Shown one piece after another: positions 19,208-28,794 of a stretch of DNA of 64,000 nt (position 1 is the first letter of the stretch; every line of letters starts with the position of its first letter). The notes beneath the pieces were generated by a model. The model was not told the origin of the DNA, made no database searches, and worked only from the letters and a program-made list of their open reading frames with translations. The position numbers were made by a program, and so were the translations under genes. Origin of the DNA: an uncultured Prevotellaceae bacterium (lineage in GTDB: Bacteria > Bacteroidota > Bacteroidia > Bacteroidales > Bacteroidaceae); NCBI GenBank assembly GCA_902786565.1, contig CADACW010000012.1, forward strand, positions 1 to 64,000, read 5' to 3'.

Positions 19208-19872
19208 TGGCAGGAACAGAGAGTAACAGGAAATGGAGGCAGGCCGTGGCCATGGCGGCCGCCGCACTGCTGGTGGCCCAGGTGCTGCTGGCGCTGGCCT
19301 CGTGGCTGCTATTGTCAATTCGCAACTCACAATTGTCAATTGCCAATTGCCAATTGTCCATTTTCAATTGCCACCGTTCCCTCCTCTCCGGCCAGGGTGT
19401 GCGCTGGCTGGCCGCCCATTTCGTCGACGGGCTGCAGTCGCCCCTCCTGGTATGGCTGCTCCTGGCGGCGGCCGCAGCCGGCATCGTGCGCCGCAGCCGG
19501 CTGTTCAGTGTCCGCCGCCCCGATGCCAATAGTCAATTGTCAATTGTCAATCACCCACGCTCCGCCTCCCTCATCCTCCTTGCCGTCTACGTGCTTATCG
19601 TCCTGCTACTCACCGCCCCGCCCCATGCTGTCCTCCTCTCGGCCACAGGCCACCTGTGGCCGTCGCCCTTCAGCCAGGCTCTGGTGCCCATTGTCTGTCT
19701 GGGGGCCGTCGTCGCCGCCATAGGCTACGGCCTGGCCGCCCGCACCCTCACCACGCTCACCTCCATCGTCGATGCCGCCGCAGAGGGCCTGCGCGGCGCC
19801 GCCCCCCTCCTCCTCCTCTACATCCTGGCCATGCAGTTCTACCTGTCCCTGCACTACGTGTTTGTGCAGTAG
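19207..19872 (+). CDS. AbgT-like integral membrane protein with repeat insertions
   Basis: The protein has 221 residues and about five membrane segments. SGQGVRWLAAHFVDGLQSP followed by LLVWLLLAAAAAG recalls the N-terminal half of AbgT-type transporters, but the length is less than half of a full AbgT protein. Two in-frame 7-nt arrays (19309-19371 and 19527-19554) encode hydrophilic peptides (SQLSIANCQLSIFNC; NSQLSIVN). The ATG overlaps the response regulator stop by one base, so it belongs to that operon and may be its membrane partner. Transport function is unproven. Confidence 0.6.
   Translation: MAGTESNRKWRQAVAMAAAALLVAQVLLALASWLLLSIRNSQLSIANCQLSIFNCHRSLLSGQGVRWLAAHFVDGLQSPLLVWLLLAAAAAGIVRRSRLFSVRRPDANSQLSIVNHPRSASLILLAVYVLIVLLLTAPPHAVLLSATGHLWPSPFSQALVPIVCLGAVVAAIGYGLAARTLTTLTSIVDAAAEGLRGAAPLLLLYILAMQFYLSLHYVFVQ
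19309..19371. repeat. Heptanucleotide tandem array 1 in the AbgT-like gene
   Basis: Nine consecutive 7-nt units with consensus CAATTGT or CAATTGC span 63 nt, exactly 21 codons, so the frame is kept. It translates to a hydrophilic stretch right after the first membrane segment. Confidence 0.88.
19527..19554. repeat. Heptanucleotide tandem array 2 in the AbgT-like gene
   Basis: Four units, CAATAGT, CAATTGT, CAATTGT and CAATCAC, form a second copy of the same array type 150 bp downstream in the same gene. Confidence 0.85.
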
Positions 19873-19910
19873 TCGGCAGGACCAAGCGCCCCCTCTTATT
19901 GTGGTGAATC

Positions 19911-19974
19911 TCTCCTCTCGCCACTCTCCTCTCACTTTCGCTACAAGAGATGAGAGGTGAGAGTCAAGAGGAGA
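19911..19974. repeat. Inverted heptanucleotide array in intergenic DNA
   Basis: Four units (TCTCCTC, TCGCCAC, TCTCCTC, TCACTTT; 19911-19938) are followed after 8 bp by four units of opposite sense (GAGATGA, GAGGTGA, GAGTCAA, GAGGAGA; 19947-19974). The two halves can pair imperfectly as a long hairpin, perhaps ending the sensor-regulator operon. Confidence 0.75.
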
Positions 19975-20058
19975 AGATGGCATCTGCCACCAAAATGCCC
20001 TCTGTCTACTCCCCTTTTCCCCCTCATCACAGAAAAACGGGGAATTTACGGACAAATA

Positions 20059-20090
20059 TTTGGTGGTTTCAGAAAAAAGCCGTAACTTTG
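20059..20090 (+). promoter_or_regulatory. Promoter of the small membrane protein gene
   Basis: TTTG (20059-20062), a 20-bp spacer and TAACTTTG (20083-20090) match the consensus exactly. The ATG at 20100 is only 9 bp past the -7 box, so the transcript would be nearly leaderless. Confidence 0.75.
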
Positions 20091-20099
20091 TCAGCCAAT

Positions 20100-20276
20100 A
20101 TGAACTGGAAATTTATCATCAGCTGGACTGTCAAGTTCACCTTGTGCCTGATAGTCTACAATCTGACGGCCTACCTCTCGGCAAGCCGGACAGCCAGTTT
20201 CTGGATGGCCCTGGGTTTTCTCATCCTTATTGCCATAGCCGAAAGCTACGTGCAGGACTGGTTTCACAAATCGTGA
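20100..20276 (+). CDS. Small membrane protein (58 aa)
   Basis: A strong promoter ends 9 bp before the ATG at 20100, so earlier in-frame starts (from 19950) would lie upstream of transcription. The 58-residue product has two hydrophobic helices (FIISWTVKFTLCLIVYNL and FWMALGFLILIAIAESYV). I do not recognise the family. It precedes the large secreted glycosidase-like protein by 46 bp and may share its transcript. Confidence 0.65.
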   Translation: MNWKFIISWTVKFTLCLIVYNLTAYLSASRTASFWMALGFLILIAIAESYVQDWFHKS

Positions 20277-20322
20277 TTAAAAATTTAAAAATCAAAAAAC
20301 AAAAAATCTCAACTATCATTTT

Positions 20323-23300
20323 ATGAAACATATCAACATCCTATTGGGAACGTTGCTTCTGGGCGGACTCTTCAGCCGGGGGCTGGCCGCCGAACAGCTG
20401 GCGGACGGCGGCAATAAAGAGGCCGGGAAGCCCCTGCGCGAGGTGCAGTACCGCCCCAACGGCAGGGCCTTCGTCTGCGAAAACGGCACCAACCGCTTTA
20501 CCCGTGCACTCTATGGCAGCCACACCGACTATCGCATTGAGACCAGCGACAAGCCCGTCTTTGCCGTCACCAAGAAGGGGCACCACCGCAGCATACGCTT
20601 CGAGGTGGAGGGCGTGCCCCTGGAGTCGGCCGCCTACTGCCACGCCAGCTATGAAGACGGCACCCGCAGCTACATACTGCGCGACGACCGGTGGAAGAAA
20701 TACAGCCGCATGGGCACCGTGCGCGTCAAGGTGGTGGCCCTGCACGATGAGGAGGGCGCCATCTGGCAGCTCATCGGCGACAAGTGGAACGGGCTGTTGC
20801 ACGTAACCTACAAGGTGTGCGACATTGCCAACCCGAAGATGAAGCGCAACGGCGACCTGGGCGTAGACGACAGGGCATGCTTCGACCCCGCCCCCGGCGA
20901 GCCCAACATGGAGAGCGGCCCCACGCCGGGATTCCGCAACTTTGCCCATCTGGTGGTGAAGGGCGACCAGGTGGCCAGGATTGGCGATATCACTGCCACC
21001 GAGATGTACAACAACGAGATTGACTACTGGAAGAAGTTCTGCCAGCGCATCGTCTTCGACACCCCCGACCCCTTCGTGAACACCCTGGGAGCTGCCCTCA
21101 CACTGGCCGCCGACGGCGACTGGGACGGTCAGACCTGGCTGCACGGCTGCATTGGCTGGCGCTCGCAGCTGCCCGGATGGCGGGCGGGCTATCTGGGCGA
21201 CGTGATGGGATGGAACGACCGCGCCAAGAGCCACTTCAGCGCATACGCCAAAAGCCAGGTGAACAACGTGCCCGCCACTATGGGGCACCCCACACAGGAC
21301 CCCGCCAGCAACATGGCCCGCGCAGAGAAGAAATGGGGCACACAGATGTACAGCAACGGGTACATCTGCCGCACGCCGGAGCGCAACGACCAGATGCACC
21401 ACTACGACATGAACCTCTGCTACATCGACGAGCTGCTCTGGCACTTCCAGTATGATGCTGACCCCGACTATATGAAGCAGATGTGGCCCGTCATCAAAAG
21501 CCATCTGGACTGGGAGAAGCGCAACTTCGACCCCGACGGCGACCACCTCTACGACGCCTACTGCTGCATCTGGGCCAGCGATGCACTCTACTACAGCGGC
21601 GGAGCTGTGACCCACTCGTCGGCCTACAACTACCGTGCCAACCTGCTGGCAGCACGCATTGCCGAACTGACAGGCCAAGACCCCACACCCTACGCCCACG
21701 AGGCGGCTGCCATCCTGCAGGCCCTGACCGACCGCATGTGGGTCACATCGCCACTAGGCGGAGGCCATTGGGCCGAATACCAGGACGCCATGGGCCTGAA
21801 GCGGCTGCACAAGAGCGCAGCCCTATGGTCGGTCTACACCCCCATCGACTGCGGGGCCGGCACACAGGAGCAGTTCTTCAAAGCCACAAAATATGTAGAC
21901 AACATCATACCACACATCGACGTGGAGGACACGGGGCTGCGCACCATTGCTACCAGCAACTGGATGCCCTACGCCTGGAGCACCAACAACGTGGCTCCGG
22001 CAGAGGTGATGCACACAGCGCTGGCCTACTTCCAGGCCGGACGTGCAAAGGACGGCTACAACCTGATGATGGCCAATATCATTGACAACATGTACTACGG
22101 ACAGTCGCCTGCCAACTTCGGGCAGCTGAGCTACTACGACGCTGCCCGTGGCGAGTGCTACCGCGACTTCGGCGACTGCATCGGCATCTCCGCCCGCACC
22201 CTGCTGCAGGGCCTCTTTGGCATCATACCCAACGCCCTCTACGGCGAGTGCATCATCAGTCCGGGGCTGCCCGCCGACTGGAACAAGGCACAGGTGAAGA
22301 CACCCTACCTATCGTACAAGATGACAAGGAGGGGCGACAAGGATGTCTACGAAATCACCCAGAACTTCGCCCGACCGCTGAAGATTGTGTTCCGCCTGAG
22401 GCGTCATGGCGCAGACGATGTGGTGGTACAGGGAACCACTGACCGTACACAGACCATCACCATTCCGGCAAACCACAACGACGGACAACCTACAGCCCAA
22501 TATCTGGCCGACGCCGAAGGCCAACGCCTGATGAGAGAGCAGCACATGCGCGACCGTGAGGCACGCCGTGAGCCCGGTAAGCTGGGACTGGCAGAACCCA
22601 CGGTGTCGAAGAAGGAAAAGCAGATGAACATCGACAAACTCTTCAATGCCAACGTCGCCGACATCTTCAAGAACCGCTACAACAGCCCGCGACCTGCCAC
22701 CACCACACTTCAGATACCACTGCAAGGTGCAGGCGACTGGTGCTCAACCGATTATACCCCTGAGATTGACGACTCCGGCTTCCGCTCGCTCATCAAGGGC
22801 GGCACCTTCAAGATGCAGGGCATCGGCTTCCGCACCCCACGCGACGGCCGGAACATCATCTACACCAGCCTCTGGGACAACTATCCCAGCAGCGTTACAG
22901 TGCCACTGACAGGCAAGGCCAGCCAGGCCTACCTGCTCATGGCCGGCAGCACCAACCAGATGCAGAGCCGGATAGACAACGGACTGGTGGTGTTCACCTA
23001 TACCGACAACTCAACCGACACCCTGCGGCTGAACAACCCGCTGAACTGGTGTCCCATAGACCAGGACTACTACATAGACGGCAAGGCATTCACAGCACTG
23101 AAGCTGCGCCCCTACCGCGTCAGCTTGAAAACGGGGACCGTGAGCCGCGACCTGGGCAAGGAACTGGGCCTGAAGGAGAGCGCCGACGGGCGACAGATTC
23201 CAGGCGGCGCCGCTCAGATGCTGCGTATGAACCTGAACAAGAAGAAAGGGCTGAAGAGCCTAACAGTCATCCCGCTCTCAAACGATGTCGTCATAGGACT

Positions 23301-23325
23301 GATGGCTGTCACGCTACATCCATAG
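20323..23325 (+). CDS. Large secreted glycosidase-like protein (recalled as DUF4450)
   Basis: The protein has 1000 residues and an N-terminal signal peptide (MKHINILLGTLLLGGLFSRGLAA). The N-terminal block (YRPNGRAFVCENGTNRFTRA) is the pattern I associate with DUF4450 of Bacteroides. The central region (about 250-670), with repeated Trp/Tyr-rich helices (DGDWDGQTWLHGC, YDMNLCYIDELLWHF, WASDALYYSGGAV), resembles a six-hairpin (alpha/alpha)6 glycosidase. A beta-rich C-terminal region follows a charged linker (about 715-755). It is probably a periplasmic or surface enzyme acting on a complex glycan; the substrate is unknown and no Sus pair is adjacent. Confidence 0.75.
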   Translation: MKHINILLGTLLLGGLFSRGLAAEQLADGGNKEAGKPLREVQYRPNGRAFVCENGTNRFTRALYGSHTDYRIETSDKPVFAVTKKGHHRSIRFEVEGVPLESAAYCHASYEDGTRSYILRDDRWKKYSRMGTVRVKVVALHDEEGAIWQLIGDKWNGLLHVTYKVCDIANPKMKRNGDLGVDDRACFDPAPGEPNMESGPTPGFRNFAHLVVKGDQVARIGDITATEMYNNEIDYWKKFCQRIVFDTPDPFVNTLGAALTLAADGDWDGQTWLHGCIGWRSQLPGWRAGYLGDVMGWNDRAKSHFSAYAKSQVNNVPATMGHPTQDPASNMARAEKKWGTQMYSNGYICRTPERNDQMHHYDMNLCYIDELLWHFQYDADPDYMKQMWPVIKSHLDWEKRNFDPDGDHLYDAYCCIWASDALYYSGGAVTHSSAYNYRANLLAARIAELTGQDPTPYAHEAAAILQALTDRMWVTSPLGGGHWAEYQDAMGLKRLHKSAALWSVYTPIDCGAGTQEQFFKATKYVDNIIPHIDVEDTGLRTIATSNWMPYAWSTNNVAPAEVMHTALAYFQAGRAKDGYNLMMANIIDNMYYGQSPANFGQLSYYDAARGECYRDFGDCIGISARTLLQGLFGIIPNALYGECIISPGLPADWNKAQVKTPYLSYKMTRRGDKDVYEITQNFARPLKIVFRLRRHGADDVVVQGTTDRTQTITIPANHNDGQPTAQYLADAEGQRLMREQHMRDREARREPGKLGLAEPTVSKKEKQMNIDKLFNANVADIFKNRYNSPRPATTTLQIPLQGAGDWCSTDYTPEIDDSGFRSLIKGGTFKMQGIGFRTPRDGRNIIYTSLWDNYPSSVTVPLTGKASQAYLLMAGSTNQMQSRIDNGLVVFTYTDNSTDTLRLNNPLNWCPIDQDYYIDGKAFTALKLRPYRVSLKTGTVSRDLGKELGLKESADGRQIPGGAAQMLRMNLNKKKGLKSLTVIPLSNDVVIGLMAVTLHP

Positions 23326-23355
23326 ACATAACCATAACCCACCAACTGAAACAAG

Positions 23356-24036
23356 ATGAACTTCGCCGTTCAAAACATACCAAACATACTTGACATCGTG
23401 TTCAAGGGGCTGCTCATAGGCATCATCGCCTCGGCACCCATGGGGCCTGTGGGCATCCTTTGCGTGCAACGCACCCTGAACAAAGGCCGCTGGTTCGGCT
23501 TCGTCACTGGCTGCGGAGCTGCCGTGAGCGACATGATCTACGCCGGCATCACCGGTCTGGGCATGGGTCTCGTGGTCGACTTTGTGAACAACGACACCAA
23601 CCGCTTCTACCTGCAGATAGTGGGAAGCCTCACACTGCTGGCTTTCGGCTACTACACCTACCGCACCGACCCCATCAAGAAGATGCGAAAGCCGGGGCAG
23701 AGCAAGGGCACGCTGACACACAATGCCATCACCGCATTTCTGGTCACACTGAGCAATCCGCTCATCATTTTCCTCTTTATGGCACTCTATGCACAGTTCG
23801 CCTTCGGCCTGCAGCCCGACAAGCCCATCGACATGATGGTGGGCTTCGTCAGCATTATTGGCGGGGCATTGCTCTGGTGGTGGGGACTCACCTGGCTCAT
23901 CGACCAGATTAGGGCCAAGTTCAGCACCGACGGCATCAAACTGATCAATCAAATCATCGGCATGGTGGTCATGCTGGGCAGCGTCATCATCCTGCTCTCT
24001 ACTATCACCAGCCTACACCTCTATAACATATTCTGA
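23356..24036 (+). CDS. LysE-family exporter
   Basis: The protein has 226 residues and about six membrane segments. The family signature GIIASAPMGPVGILCVQRTLNKGR sits at about 22-45, and a second conserved stretch, ITAFLVTLSNPLIIFLF, in the middle. LysE/RhtB proteins export amino acids or related small molecules; the substrate is not predictable. It ends 3 bp before the DUF4924-type gene. Confidence 0.88.
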   Translation: MNFAVQNIPNILDIVFKGLLIGIIASAPMGPVGILCVQRTLNKGRWFGFVTGCGAAVSDMIYAGITGLGMGLVVDFVNNDTNRFYLQIVGSLTLLAFGYYTYRTDPIKKMRKPGQSKGTLTHNAITAFLVTLSNPLIIFLFMALYAQFAFGLQPDKPIDMMVGFVSIIGGALLWWWGLTWLIDQIRAKFSTDGIKLINQIIGMVVMLGSVIILLSTITSLHLYNIF

Positions 24037-24039
24037 AGC

Positions 24040-24579
24040 ATGTTTATTGCCAACCAACTGAGAAAGAACAATATTGCAGAATACCTGCTCTACATGTGGC
24101 AGGTGGAAGACACCATCAGGGCCTTCGGCTGCTCGCTGCCACGCATAAGAAGGGAATACATAGCCCACTTTGACTATACCGACGAGCAGAAGGAGGAAGA
24201 GGCCGACTGGTATGGCAACCTCGTCAGAATGATGAACGAGGAGGGATGCCGGGAGAAAGGCCATCTGCAGATCAACAAGGTGACAATGCAATTGCTGGCC
24301 GACCTGCACACCCAGTTGCTGGCATCGCCCAAGTTCCCCTTCTACAATACTGCCTACTACAAGGTGCTGCCCTTTATCGTGGAGCTGCGCCAGCGAGGGG
24401 CCGACAAGCAGGAGAACGAGATTGAGACCTGCCTGAACCTGCTCTATGGCGTCATGATGTTGCGCCTGCAAAAGAAAGAGGTGACAGCCAGCACACAGCA
24501 TGCCGTGAAGGAAGTTTCATCGTTTATTGGACTCCTGAGCGACTACTATAAGAAGGATAAGGAGGAACCACTGTTTTAA
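24040..24579 (+). CDS. Conserved hypothetical cytoplasmic protein (recalled as DUF4924)
   Basis: The protein has 179 residues, is mostly helical and has no signal or membrane segment. Its start (MFIANQLRKNNIAEYLLYMWQVEDTIRAF) matches my memory of a Bacteroidota-specific family without known function. It lies between the LysE exporter (3-bp gap) and rfbD (18-bp gap), so is co-transcribed. Confidence 0.75.
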   Translation: MFIANQLRKNNIAEYLLYMWQVEDTIRAFGCSLPRIRREYIAHFDYTDEQKEEEADWYGNLVRMMNEEGCREKGHLQINKVTMQLLADLHTQLLASPKFPFYNTAYYKVLPFIVELRQRGADKQENEIETCLNLLYGVMMLRLQKKEVTASTQHAVKEVSSFIGLLSDYYKKDKEEPLF

Positions 24580-24597
24580 TGACTAACAAGCAAAGAT

Positions 24598-25446
24598 ATG
24601 AACATACTGATTACTGGCTGCAACGGCCAATTGGGAAACGAAATGCAACGGCTGGAGCTGCTGCACCCCGAACACACGTACTTTAATACTGACGTACAGG
24701 AACTGGACATCACCGACCGTGATGCCATACGCCGCTTCGTCGACGAGCATGCCATCGACGGCATCGTGAACTGCGCCGCCTACACTGCCGTAGACAAGGC
24801 CGAGGAAAACATCGAACTGGCTACGGCACTCAACAGCGATGCACCGGGCTATCTGGCAGAGGCCGCAGACAGCCGAAACGGCTGGATGATACAAATCTCT
24901 ACCGACTACGTCTTCGACGGCACCAACCATCGGCCCTACGAAGAGACCGACGAGGTCTGCCCCAACTCCGTCTACGGCAGCACCAAGTTGAAAGGCGAGT
25001 TCAATACCATGAACAATTGCCGGCAGGCCATGATCATACGTACGGCCTGGCTCTATTCCACCTTCGGCAACAACTTTGTGAAAACCATGATAAGACTGGG
25101 CAAGGAGAAACCCGAACTGGGCGTCATCTTCGACCAGGTGGGCACTCCCACCTACGCCCGCGACCTGGCACAGGTCATCTTCACAGCCATAGAGAAAGGT
25201 GTCAAGCCCGGCATCTATCACTTCAGCAACGAGGGCGTCATCTCCTGGTTCGACTTCACTAAGGCCATCCACCGCATCGCTGGCATAAAAACCTGCAAAG
25301 TGCGCCCCCTGCACACCTCTGAATACCCCACTCCTGCCAAGCGTCCGCACTACAGCGTGCTCGACAAGACCAAGGTGAAAGAGACTTACGGAATAGAAAT
25401 ACCCTACTGGGAAGACTCTCTGCGCGAATGTATTGAGCAACTCTGA
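24598..25446 (+). CDS. rfbD: dTDP-4-dehydrorhamnose reductase
   Basis: The protein has 282 residues, a short-chain dehydrogenase-like enzyme making the last step to dTDP-L-rhamnose. It carries the N-terminal nucleotide-binding motif ITGCNGQLGNEM, the catalytic Tyr-Lys pair in SVYGSTKLKGE, and STDYVFDG. Normal length. Rhamnose would go into surface polysaccharide; rfbA, rfbB and rfbC are not in the window. Confidence 0.94.
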   Translation: MNILITGCNGQLGNEMQRLELLHPEHTYFNTDVQELDITDRDAIRRFVDEHAIDGIVNCAAYTAVDKAEENIELATALNSDAPGYLAEAADSRNGWMIQISTDYVFDGTNHRPYEETDEVCPNSVYGSTKLKGEFNTMNNCRQAMIIRTAWLYSTFGNNFVKTMIRLGKEKPELGVIFDQVGTPTYARDLAQVIFTAIEKGVKPGIYHFSNEGVISWFDFTKAIHRIAGIKTCKVRPLHTSEYPTPAKRPHYSVLDKTKVKETYGIEIPYWEDSLRECIEQL

Positions 25447-25459
25447 ACCAGCATCGGCT

Positions 25460-25993
25460 ATGACCACCAAGACCACATTTTTAGCCCTCACACTGGCTGC
25501 AATCACTATGATGGGATGCAAAACGAATATGACAACCACTACCGTGACACCAGAACCGGCTCCTGCAACAGAGAAGAAACCCAAGACGATGCCGCAGGGC
25601 CGACTGCTGGAAGTGGACTACAAGGAGCGCGGAATGAGAATGCCGGCATTTGGCGATTTCCAGCTGAACCGCCGCTCAGGCACCCCCACCCTCTCTTTCT
25701 ACCACTGGAGTGAAAAGAAGGTAATAGAGGTGCCTGACTCGCTTTTCGATGTGGCCCGCCGCATTATGGAAGAGGAGAAAATGTACGAGTATGACTCTTA
25801 CTACGACAAAACGCCCAAGGGCGAAAGGATCCTTGACGGTACGCGATGGGATTTCTCCGCTTACTTTGAGGGCAAACAGTACATCTCATCCGGCGGCTTC
25901 GACACCTGGCCCCAAAACGTAAATGGTATTCGCCGCCTCGTCAAACTGCTGACAGAAGCGGCCAAGACTGGCACACAGGGCGAAGAAGAGTAA
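25460..25993 (+). CDS. Hypothetical lipoprotein
   Basis: I chose the ATG at 25460 because a lipoprotein signal begins there (MTTKTTFLALTLAAITMMGC), giving 177 residues; an upstream TTG would overlap rfbD. After a Thr/Pro-rich linker the mature part (about 50-170) mixes strands and helices with conserved-looking aromatics (YHWSEKKVIEVPDSLFDVARR, WDFSAYFEGKQY). I do not recognise a family. It ends convergent with trpS, 15 bp away. Confidence 0.8.
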   Translation: MTTKTTFLALTLAAITMMGCKTNMTTTTVTPEPAPATEKKPKTMPQGRLLEVDYKERGMRMPAFGDFQLNRRSGTPTLSFYHWSEKKVIEVPDSLFDVARRIMEEEKMYEYDSYYDKTPKGERILDGTRWDFSAYFEGKQYISSGGFDTWPQNVNGIRRLVKLLTEAAKTGTQGEEE

Positions 25994-26008
25994 CTGCACT
26001 CTCACCCT

Positions 26009-27097
26009 TCACTTCCCGCTCTGGAACATCTCAGTATGCTGGCGGATAAGCTCAGTGTCGTTGAAGTAGTCAATCTTCATGGCCTGACGCACCTCGCTCA
26101 TAGTCTGGCATGCCACCTCACGGGCCTGTTCTGTGCCCTTGCGCAACATTTCGTACACGCCGGGTATGTCCTTCTCAAACTCACGGCGACGCTCACGCAT
26201 CGGAGCAAGGAACTGCTGCAGCACCTCGTTGAGGAACTTCTTGCACTTCATATCGCCCAGACCGCCCCGACGGTAATGTTCCTTCAGCTCGTCCAAGTTC
26301 TGGTACTCTGGCCAGAAGTTCTTGAAGTCGTCCTCACATGAGAAAGCATCAAGATAGGTGAAGACGGCATTCCCCTCTACATGGCCGGGGTCACTCACAT
26401 TCAGGTGCAAGGGGTCAGTGTACATCGAGCGCACCTTTTGCCACACCTCGTCGGCACTATCTGAGAGATAAATGCAGTTGCCCAGGCTCTTCGACATTTT
26501 CTCCTTGCCGTCGGTACCGGGCAGACGGCGTGCCGTCTGGTTCTCAGGCAGCATAATCTCTGGCTCCACCAACACGGGAGCATAGATTTGGTTGAAGCGG
26601 CGCACCAGTTCACGCGTCACCTCCAACATGGGCTCCTGGTCTTCGCCGGCAGGCACGGTAGTGGCCTTGAACAGAGTGATGTCAGCAGCCTGCGACACAG
26701 GATAGCAGAAGAATCCCAGCGGGATGTTGGCCTCGAAGTTTCTCATCTTTATCTCGGTCTTCACAGTAGGGTTCCTCTGCACCCTCGACACGGTGATGAG
26801 ATTCATCAGATAGGTGGTCAGCTCTGCCAGTTCGGGTATATGGCTCTGTATGAAGAGCGTGCACTTTGCTGGGTCCAGTCCGGCAGCCAGCCAGTCAAGG
26901 GCCACCTGTATGATGCTCTGGCGCAGTTTCTCAGGGTTTTCGGCATTGTCGGTAAGTGCCTGTACGTCGGCCATAAACACGAACATACGCTCGTAGCCAC
27001 CAGCGTTTTGCAGTTCCACGCGTCGTTTCAGCGAACCCACATAGTGGCCCAAGTGCAGTTTTCCTGTAGGACGGTCGCCCGTCAATATCACTTTCAT
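26009..27097 (-). CDS. trpS: Tryptophanyl-tRNA synthetase
   Basis: The protein has 362 residues, a class I synthetase. HIGH appears as [12 protein letters not shown] (about 12-23) and KMSKS as [10 protein letters not shown] near residue 200. It lies 29 bp downstream of the acyl-CoA ligase pair, so is likely transcribed with it. Confidence 0.96.
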   Translation of the reverse strand: MKVILTGDRPTGKLHLGHYVGSLKRRVELQNAGGYERMFVFMADVQALTDNAENPEKLRQSIIQVALDWLAAGLDPAKCTLFIQSHIPELAELTTYLMNLITVSRVQRNPTVKTEIKMRNFEANIPLGFFCYPVSQAADITLFKATTVPAGEDQEPMLEVTRELVRRFNQIYAPVLVEPEIMLPENQTARRLPGTDGKEKMSKSLGNCIYLSDSADEVWQKVRSMYTDPLHLNVSDPGHVEGNAVFTYLDAFSCEDDFKNFWPEYQNLDELKEHYRRGGLGDMKCKKFLNEVLQQFLAPMRERRREFEKDIPGVYEMLRKGTEQAREVACQTMSEVRQAMKIDYFNDTELIRQHTEMFQSGK

Positions 27098-27126
27098 TTT
27101 GTTCCTAATATTAATTTGTTTATTAC

Positions 27127-28794
27127 TTACTGATAGAGGTAGCGCTTGATGCTCTTCTTCGGCGTTTTTGCAAACTCCTCGTTGTGAATCACTATCTCAC
27201 TGATCTTCTCGTAGGCCGGCAAAAGCTCGTTCAGCGTGTTACGGTTTTGCTCCATAATGCCCTCCAGGTCTTCCTTGGTGAAGTTCAGGTTCCGGGCCTC
27301 GTCCAGATCGGGATGCACCAGCGCCACGAGTTTGTTCTCACGCTGCACCACGATGCTCTCCACCACCATCGCCATCGAGTTCAACTTGTCCTCTATCTCC
27401 TCCGGATAGATGTTTTGGCCGCTGGGGCCCAACAGCATGTTCTTCGAGCGTCCGTTGATGTAGACATTGCCGTTGATATCCATGGTGCCCAGGTCGCCGG
27501 TGTGGTACCAGCCGTCCTTGTCGATGGCCTCCCGCGTGGCTTCCTCGTTTTTATAGTAGCCCAGCATCACGTTCAGGCCCTTGGCCAAAATCTCTCCCGG
27601 CACGGTCTGCGGGTCGGGCGAGTCAATTTTCACCTTCATGTGAAGCACCTCTCTGCCGCAGGAGCCCGGCGCAAAGGTGTGCCAGTCGCTATAGCAGATA
27701 ATAGGTGCACACTCCGTAGCGCCGAAGCCCACGGTATAGGGGAAGTTGATGCGCTTGAGGAACTGCTCCACCTCCTGGTTGAAGGCGGCGCCGCCAATGA
27801 TAATCTCGTACATATTTCCGCCGAATGCCTTCAGCACTTCCTGGCAAATCATCTCACGCACTTTCTGTGAAATAATAGGCATCTGCAGCAGCAGACGCAT
27901 ACGGTTGTTCTGAATCTTGGGGAACACCTTCTTTCTGACAATCTTCTCGATGACCAGCGGCACGGCAATGACCACACGGGGCTTCACCTCGGCCAGTGCC
28001 TGGGCGATGATGGCCGGCGACGGCGTGCGGTTGAGGTAATAGACGTGGCAGCCGTGCAGGAACTCGAAGATAAACTCGAAGGCCATGCCATACATATGGG
28101 CCATGGGAAGGATGGAGATGATGCTGTCTCCCTGGTGGATAGTCTTTCCCAGCACATTGCAGGCAAAATCGTAGTTCGACCACAGGGCACGGTATGGCAG
28201 CATCACACCCTTTGAGAAACCGGTAGTGCCGCTGGTGTAGTTGATCAGCGCCATTTCTTCAGGACTGCTCTCTATGTAGTAGTTCACGTGCTCCTGCCGG
28301 AAATACTTGGGGAACTTCTGACCATAGAGTGCATTCAGGTTTTCGCGGGCGTAGGTCAGCTTCTCAGAGCGCGACAGGATGACGGAGAAGTCGGTACTGC
28401 GGATGATGCCCTCCAGATGTGGCATCTGCTCCGGGTCGATGGTTCCTGCCACATGGTCGCCGGCAAAGAGCAACTTGGCATCGCTATGGTTCACTATATT
28501 GTGTATCTGCTCAGCCATAAACTCGTGCAGAATGGGCACAGCCACAGCACCATAGGTCAGCGTGGCCAAGAAGGCCACAGCCCACTGGCTGCTGTTGCGA
28601 CCGCAAAGGGCAATCTTGTCGCCCTTCTGGATGCCAGAGTTTTCAAACAAAATATGCACTTTTTCAATCTTCCGGGCCACATCGTGGTACTGCAGCGTCT
28701 GGCCTTTATAGTCGGTCAGCGCGTCCTTGTCCCAGAACTCGATAATGCTTTTTTGTATGAGTTCGTTAAAACTTGGTATTTGTTCCATAGTCAT
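27127..28794 (-). CDS. AMP-forming long-chain acyl-CoA ligase-like protein, copy 2
   Basis: The protein has 555 residues of the adenylate-forming (ANL) superfamily. Visible motifs are the P-loop [13 protein letters not shown] (about 185-197), the substrate block [18 protein letters not shown], and the C-terminal catalytic Lys context [12 protein letters not shown]. It should activate a fatty acid as acyl-AMP and pass it to CoA or another acceptor. Highly similar to the gene directly upstream, whose 3' end it overlaps by up to 29 bp. Start is ATG at 28794 or 28788. Confidence 0.9.
   Translation of the reverse strand: MTMEQIPSFNELIQKSIIEFWDKDALTDYKGQTLQYHDVARKIEKVHILFENSGIQKGDKIALCGRNSSQWAVAFLATLTYGAVAVPILHEFMAEQIHNIVNHSDAKLLFAGDHVAGTIDPEQMPHLEGIIRSTDFSVILSRSEKLTYARENLNALYGQKFPKYFRQEHVNYYIESSPEEMALINYTSGTTGFSKGVMLPYRALWSNYDFACNVLGKTIHQGDSIISILPMAHMYGMAFEFIFEFLHGCHVYYLNRTPSPAIIAQALAEVKPRVVIAVPLVIEKIVRKKVFPKIQNNRMRLLLQMPIISQKVREMICQEVLKAFGGNMYEIIIGGAAFNQEVEQFLKRINFPYTVGFGATECAPIICYSDWHTFAPGSCGREVLHMKVKIDSPDPQTVPGEILAKGLNVMLGYYKNEEATREAIDKDGWYHTGDLGTMDINGNVYINGRSKNMLLGPSGQNIYPEEIEDKLNSMAMVVESIVVQRENKLVALVHPDLDEARNLNFTKEDLEGIMEQNRNTLNELLPAYEKISEIVIHNEEFAKTPKKSIKRYLYQ

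Noticed and set aside
20341-21699. Minus-strand 452-codon frame opposite the glycosidase-like gene
   Set aside because: Antisense shadow rich in Val, Ala, Gly and His without domains.
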